A stretch of DNA of 64,000 nucleotides from Lingula anatina (lineage: Eukaryota > Brachiopoda > Lingulata > Lingulida > Lingulidae): assembly GCF_001039355.2 (NCBI RefSeq), contig NW_019773936.1:240829-304828 (forward strand). Reading direction: 5' to 3'. Position numbers and translations under genes: made by a program. The notes below the pieces were generated by a model. It had not been told where the DNA came from and did not search any database. It saw only the letters and a program-made list of their open reading frames with translations. This document shows positions 60,701-64,000 of this stretch, one piece after another; position 1 is the first letter of the stretch; every line of letters begins with the position of its first letter.

Positions 60701-63172
60701 TCACAGAACGCTTCATAAATTTACGCCTTTTGCAGATTTTCCACCTTTTTAAATTAAAATTAAGCAACGATTGCATTTGTGCCTTTTAACCGCCCTAATT
60801 TTGTATACCACGGCCTTTTCTAATACCACTTGCTGTATAACTCTTGAAAAATACTTCTCTTTTCTTAATGTTTTAACATTTAAAATAGTTTCAACTGTCC
60901 TCCACACGTACTTTTGATATATCGTGTTAGACAAGAAGCAACGGGAAAATCCTTAAGGCTCTACACGCATTGGGCTTGGGTTAATAAGTTTTCAAGTTCT
61001 GGTGAAGATGTGTATAGTAGGCCTACATGTATGACCTAACTGGAGGAGGATCCAAATAGAGTTATTTACAAGTAGAAAGGGACCGCACATTCAGTATAAA
61101 TCAAAAGCCCTCGACACGATCGAGGAGAGATTGAACATTATAATTTCACCAATGAGACATCGGATTACTTGTGGAAAACTAGCTTAGGCGAAATCAATAG
61201 GTGTATTCTCTGGACTGCGGCTTGTCAATACATATAGTGAAGGGCAGTCACATAGCTAGCATGGGAGCTCATAGTATGTTATCATAATAATATTACAGTA
61301 CTATTGTTGAGAAGGGTCGATAAAGTGCCCACATATTCCATTATGCATCGCAGCAGTCACTGAATATGAAACCATTGTGGGGCCATTTTTAGTTTGAACT
61401 AGTGGTGCATTAGCCTTATACTATGGTTCGGCTGATTGAACTACCTTTTGTCCCTGCCTCGCAGCCTCCGACATTGACCATTTAACTGCCAGGGTTACTA
61501 CCCAAATAAAACCAAAATAGAGAACGTGTGTTCACTTAATCCTTATTGACCAATCCTCCCCTTTGCTGTGGCCTGTTCATTTATTCATTCACTATTTAAT
61601 TATAAAAGAAAAGTTGACTTTGCACCAAGTGATAAGGCAACACCGTAAAATACTCTATGTAATAATAAAAGCGACGAGCAAAGAGAATACCGGGTACCTT
61701 TTGATAATGTCAATTCTAACGGTTCCTTAAATTTATATTTCTTTTGTCATCTTGCTTTTCATTTAAGTCAGATCTTATCACAATTAAAATAGTTTTTTTT
61801 TTTTTGGCAATTATTCAGTAGTTTCTATTGCATTACTTTCATAAGTAGATAAATGCATGCGGTTTTATCATCAAACTTGATTCTTTTGAAATAGTTGTTA
61901 TGGATTTAGCGACAAGAAAACCAAGATGAGTCTATATGTAATTTGATAGCTGCTAAAGTCCAACACTCCTATCCATTTAATATAGTCCTTTTTGTAGAAA
62001 CAAGATCATGACAAATTTCTGTGTACAGTTCGACATTCTATCTCCGAAATTCCTTCACCAAATCAGCTAAAGGATTGGTTTACATTTGCCGAGCGATTTG
62101 ATCCATCTTTCTCCCATGGTTTGCATGTTAACATACAGGTTATTCATCCCCCTCAGTGTACATCATTTTCTTTACGGTGCTGCAGACAGCACTTATTATC
62201 TGGTGAAAATGCTAGAGCCACAGGATATTTTTAGGTATCATCCCCACTAACAAATACATAATTTAAGTTTTTTTTTTCAAGAACAAAGTATAATGTATAA
62301 AACATAGTATAGGCCTACAGTGGATGGTTGAACCTCAAGCCGTCAGTAGCAACATACACACGTAGGCCTATTTAATGGGTTGAAAAAGAGACTCGAATAC
62401 ACCCGCTGTAACATTGACAAAACCTATCATACATCAATCATACATATCAACATCGCTTTTATGAATAAGTGGCAGCCGTCCCTTGTTCATTGACTTCGAA
62501 ACAAATTCGTTGACCAACCACTTTCATATAAATGGCAGGCATTACAATTGGCGAAGTTATACTGACCACAAATTTCTGGTCAAGTAGCCTCTTTAAATGT
62601 AATTTGTATTATGTCTGTATTTGTATTATTTATTTCTATATTTCCCCTTTTCATCGTTAAAAGAAGTTAAGATGCTCTCAAACACGGGTTGCTATTGAAT
62701 CCAGCCTCGGAGATGGACATCGATTCCAACTCCTTTCTCACGATTAAGGTGCTCATTACATAATACAATCGGACATTACTCTACAAACATTACTGACAAG
62801 AACAGCCAAGCTTGTTTGCCTTCCCAAACGTCACGGGTCACGGTGACATGCTGAATCGGGATTTATCGTGGAAACTTGCGCATGTCGACTCTATACACAG
62901 CATGTGCACTATGTGTTGTTCATTTGTTTGACCGTCACTTTGGTTTTCATACGGTTCGTTGCATTCAGTCAGCCGCACTAGATGGCGCTTTGTGATCAAT
63001 TACATAACAGAAATAACTATCACATTGTGTGTAACGTTCTCGTTGTCCTCGGCTCTATGGCAACCCAGTGTTGACACGAGCAACGTAAAAGATTTTCTGT
63101 CCACTTCTCAAGAAGAATTTGAACACAGCGGAGGCGTTTTTGCAGTAGCGGTCACTTAAAGACTCGGCAAAC
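57773..63172. other. Gene-free stretch before the Ly6-like gene
   Basis: No supported exon other than the Ly6-like 5' UTR at its right end. A C/A-rich run lies at 58281-58313. Several TACATGTA words cluster near 58010-58055. A poly-T run lies near 61793-61805. Confidence 0.5.
62836..62848. promoter_or_regulatory. Palindromic hormone-response-element-like site
   Basis: GGTCACGGTGACA is an inverted repeat of GGTCA with 3-base spacing. It matches an estrogen-type response element except for the last base, and lies about 330 bases upstream of the Ly6-like start codon. A chance match is quite possible in 64 kb. Confidence 0.25.
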
Positions 63173-63224
63173 ATGGCAAAAGTACTGGCTATATGTATGG
63201 TTTTGGTGGCTACATTTGCTCTCA
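63173..63224 (+). CDS. Ly6/uPAR-like protein, exon 1 (signal peptide)
   Basis: ATG in good context (AAACATGG) opens MAKVLAICMVLVATFAL, a classic signal peptide. The exon ends at the donor CTCA|GTAAGT after the first base of a Ser codon (phase 1). A separate signal-peptide exon ending in phase 1 is the standard gene structure of Ly6/uPAR proteins. The reading frame joins exactly to the exon at 63661. Confidence 0.8.
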
Positions 63225-63660
63225 GTAAGTAGACTTCCACACGCAAAATTTATAATTCATTTACTTCTGACTATGAAACCCTGGCATCAGTATGAACTAT
63301 AACTTAAACTTACAAGCTGAAAAAATTCCGAGTCATACAAATAGCAATGTCAAATATTGAGATTGTGGAGTTTTTGTATTCTATTTCTCCCACTTTTCTG
63401 CTTTATTTATTTTTATTTTATTTTAACAAAAAATCACATCATCAATATTTGACACAATGTCTCACAACAGAAAATGAAAAGTTTAAACGTACCGGTATTC
63501 AACACAATGTTTGTTACGTATGAAAAATGTGATAGGTTTTTAAGGCGAAAACCACCAGAAAAAAATCTATCCTTTTCTATTCTGTTATTTCTTTTTTAAT
63601 TTCTATCCTCTAATTATTGCTATGTGGTCATTAATATCGAATTTTTCTTATTTCATCCAG
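63225..63660 (+). other. Intron 1 of the Ly6-like gene
   Basis: A 436-bp intron with donor GTAAGT and acceptor TTTCATCCAG. AT-rich, with no other content recognised. Confidence 0.85.
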
Positions 63661-63804
63661 GTGCAGGATTGTCATGCATGTCTTGCTCATCTCCATTAAG
63701 CACTAACAGTGCGTGCCAGGAGAACCCCACGTCAACCACCACAATCAACTGCACCACTGGCTTTTGCAAGAAAACTTTTGTCGAAACAGACACCTTTGGA
63801 ATCA
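63661..63804 (+). CDS. Ly6/uPAR-like protein, exon 2 (first half of the three-finger domain, partial gene)
   Basis: A 144-base exon, phase 1 at both ends, bounded by TTCATCCAG and ATCA|GTAAGT. It encodes LSCMSCSS, the characteristic Cys-x2-Cys opening of the LU domain, then Cys in SACQEN, INCTTGFC and CKK. This matches the first finger and the C-x(n)-C-x4-5-C spacing of Ly6/CD59-like proteins. Two sequons are not obvious beyond NCT. The remaining fingers, the C-terminal Asn-Cys and any GPI signal must lie beyond the right edge of the window. Likely a secreted or GPI-anchored extracellular protein. The partner is unknown. Confidence 0.82.
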
Positions 63805-64000
63805 GTAAGTAACATTTCAAAGGCTGGCGCACATAGCACCCCCCCCTTCAGTTTATGAAAAATATAACACACCAATATTCCCCTCTTGAAATTATAATTT
63901 TGACTAGCTAAATGATAGATCTAAACCGTACCAAGGGGCACTGTTTGCTCTCCAAAATACCAAAAAAATTCTGGCGCACTTGAGCAGATCCTGAATCCTA
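63805..64000 (+). other. Intron 2 of the Ly6-like gene (runs off the window)
   Basis: Begins with GTAAGTAAC directly after exon 2. No further exon appears before the window end. Confidence 0.8.

Noticed and set aside
62959-63159. 66-codon frame just upstream of the Ly6-like start
   Set aside because: It starts at TTG, ends before the signal-peptide ATG and is best read as 5' UTR.
1-64000. CRISPR arrays, bacterial operons, rRNA or tRNA genes, a novel multi-gene system
   Set aside because: No spaced direct repeats, Shine-Dalgarno-linked gene runs or tRNA B-box words in a cloverleaf context were seen. The recognised genes are unrelated animal families.

Overview
This is a gene-poor, AT-rich nuclear DNA window from a metazoan, most likely a marine invertebrate deuterostome. 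Supporting signs are GT-AG introns, long non-coding stretches full of microsatellites, small palindromic transposon-like elements, and animal-specific gene families (natriuretic peptide receptor, vasopressin/oxytocin-type GPCR, TRIM, Ly6/uPAR, MAPEG/TMEM79). The words TACATGTA and TAGGCCTA recur often, which I associate with sea urchin, sea star or acorn worm DNA. Ambulacraria is therefore my best guess, but the sequence does not prove it. I saw no bacterial-style operon, CRISPR array, rRNA or tRNA.

Layout. 1-9.9 kb holds no recognisable coding exon, but has three fold-back, MITE-like elements (1408-1622, 4866-5122, 5818-6004). The minus-strand exon at 9971-10724 encodes a signal peptide and the N-terminal ligand-binding domain of a natriuretic-peptide-receptor-like protein. 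The rest of that gene must lie to the left and was not found. 10.7-35.6 kb is non-coding, with a 34-bp minisatellite, a 176-bp tandem pair, an 87-bp dispersed repeat pair and a near-identical 1.6-kb tandem duplication joined at a single N. 35.6-43.4 kb is a tandem duplication carrying two intronless-ORF RING/B-box (TRIM-like) genes on the plus strand, each preceded by a matching 5' exon. 47.2-51.1 kb is a minus-strand vasopressin/oxytocin-like GPCR with a UTR exon, a long coding exon and a TM7/C-tail exon. 57.2-57.8 kb encodes a TMEM79-like MAPEG-fold membrane protein. The right edge (from 63.17 kb) holds the first two coding exons of a Ly6/uPAR-type three-finger protein that runs off the window.

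The genes look functionally independent: two peptide-hormone receptors, a ubiquitin-ligase pair, a membrane protein and a small secreted or GPI-anchored protein. I found no evidence for a new multi-gene system. The observations most worth checking are the apparent allelic false duplications at the Ns, the mosaic divergence of the TRIM pair, and a short upstream ORF conserved in position in both TRIM copies.
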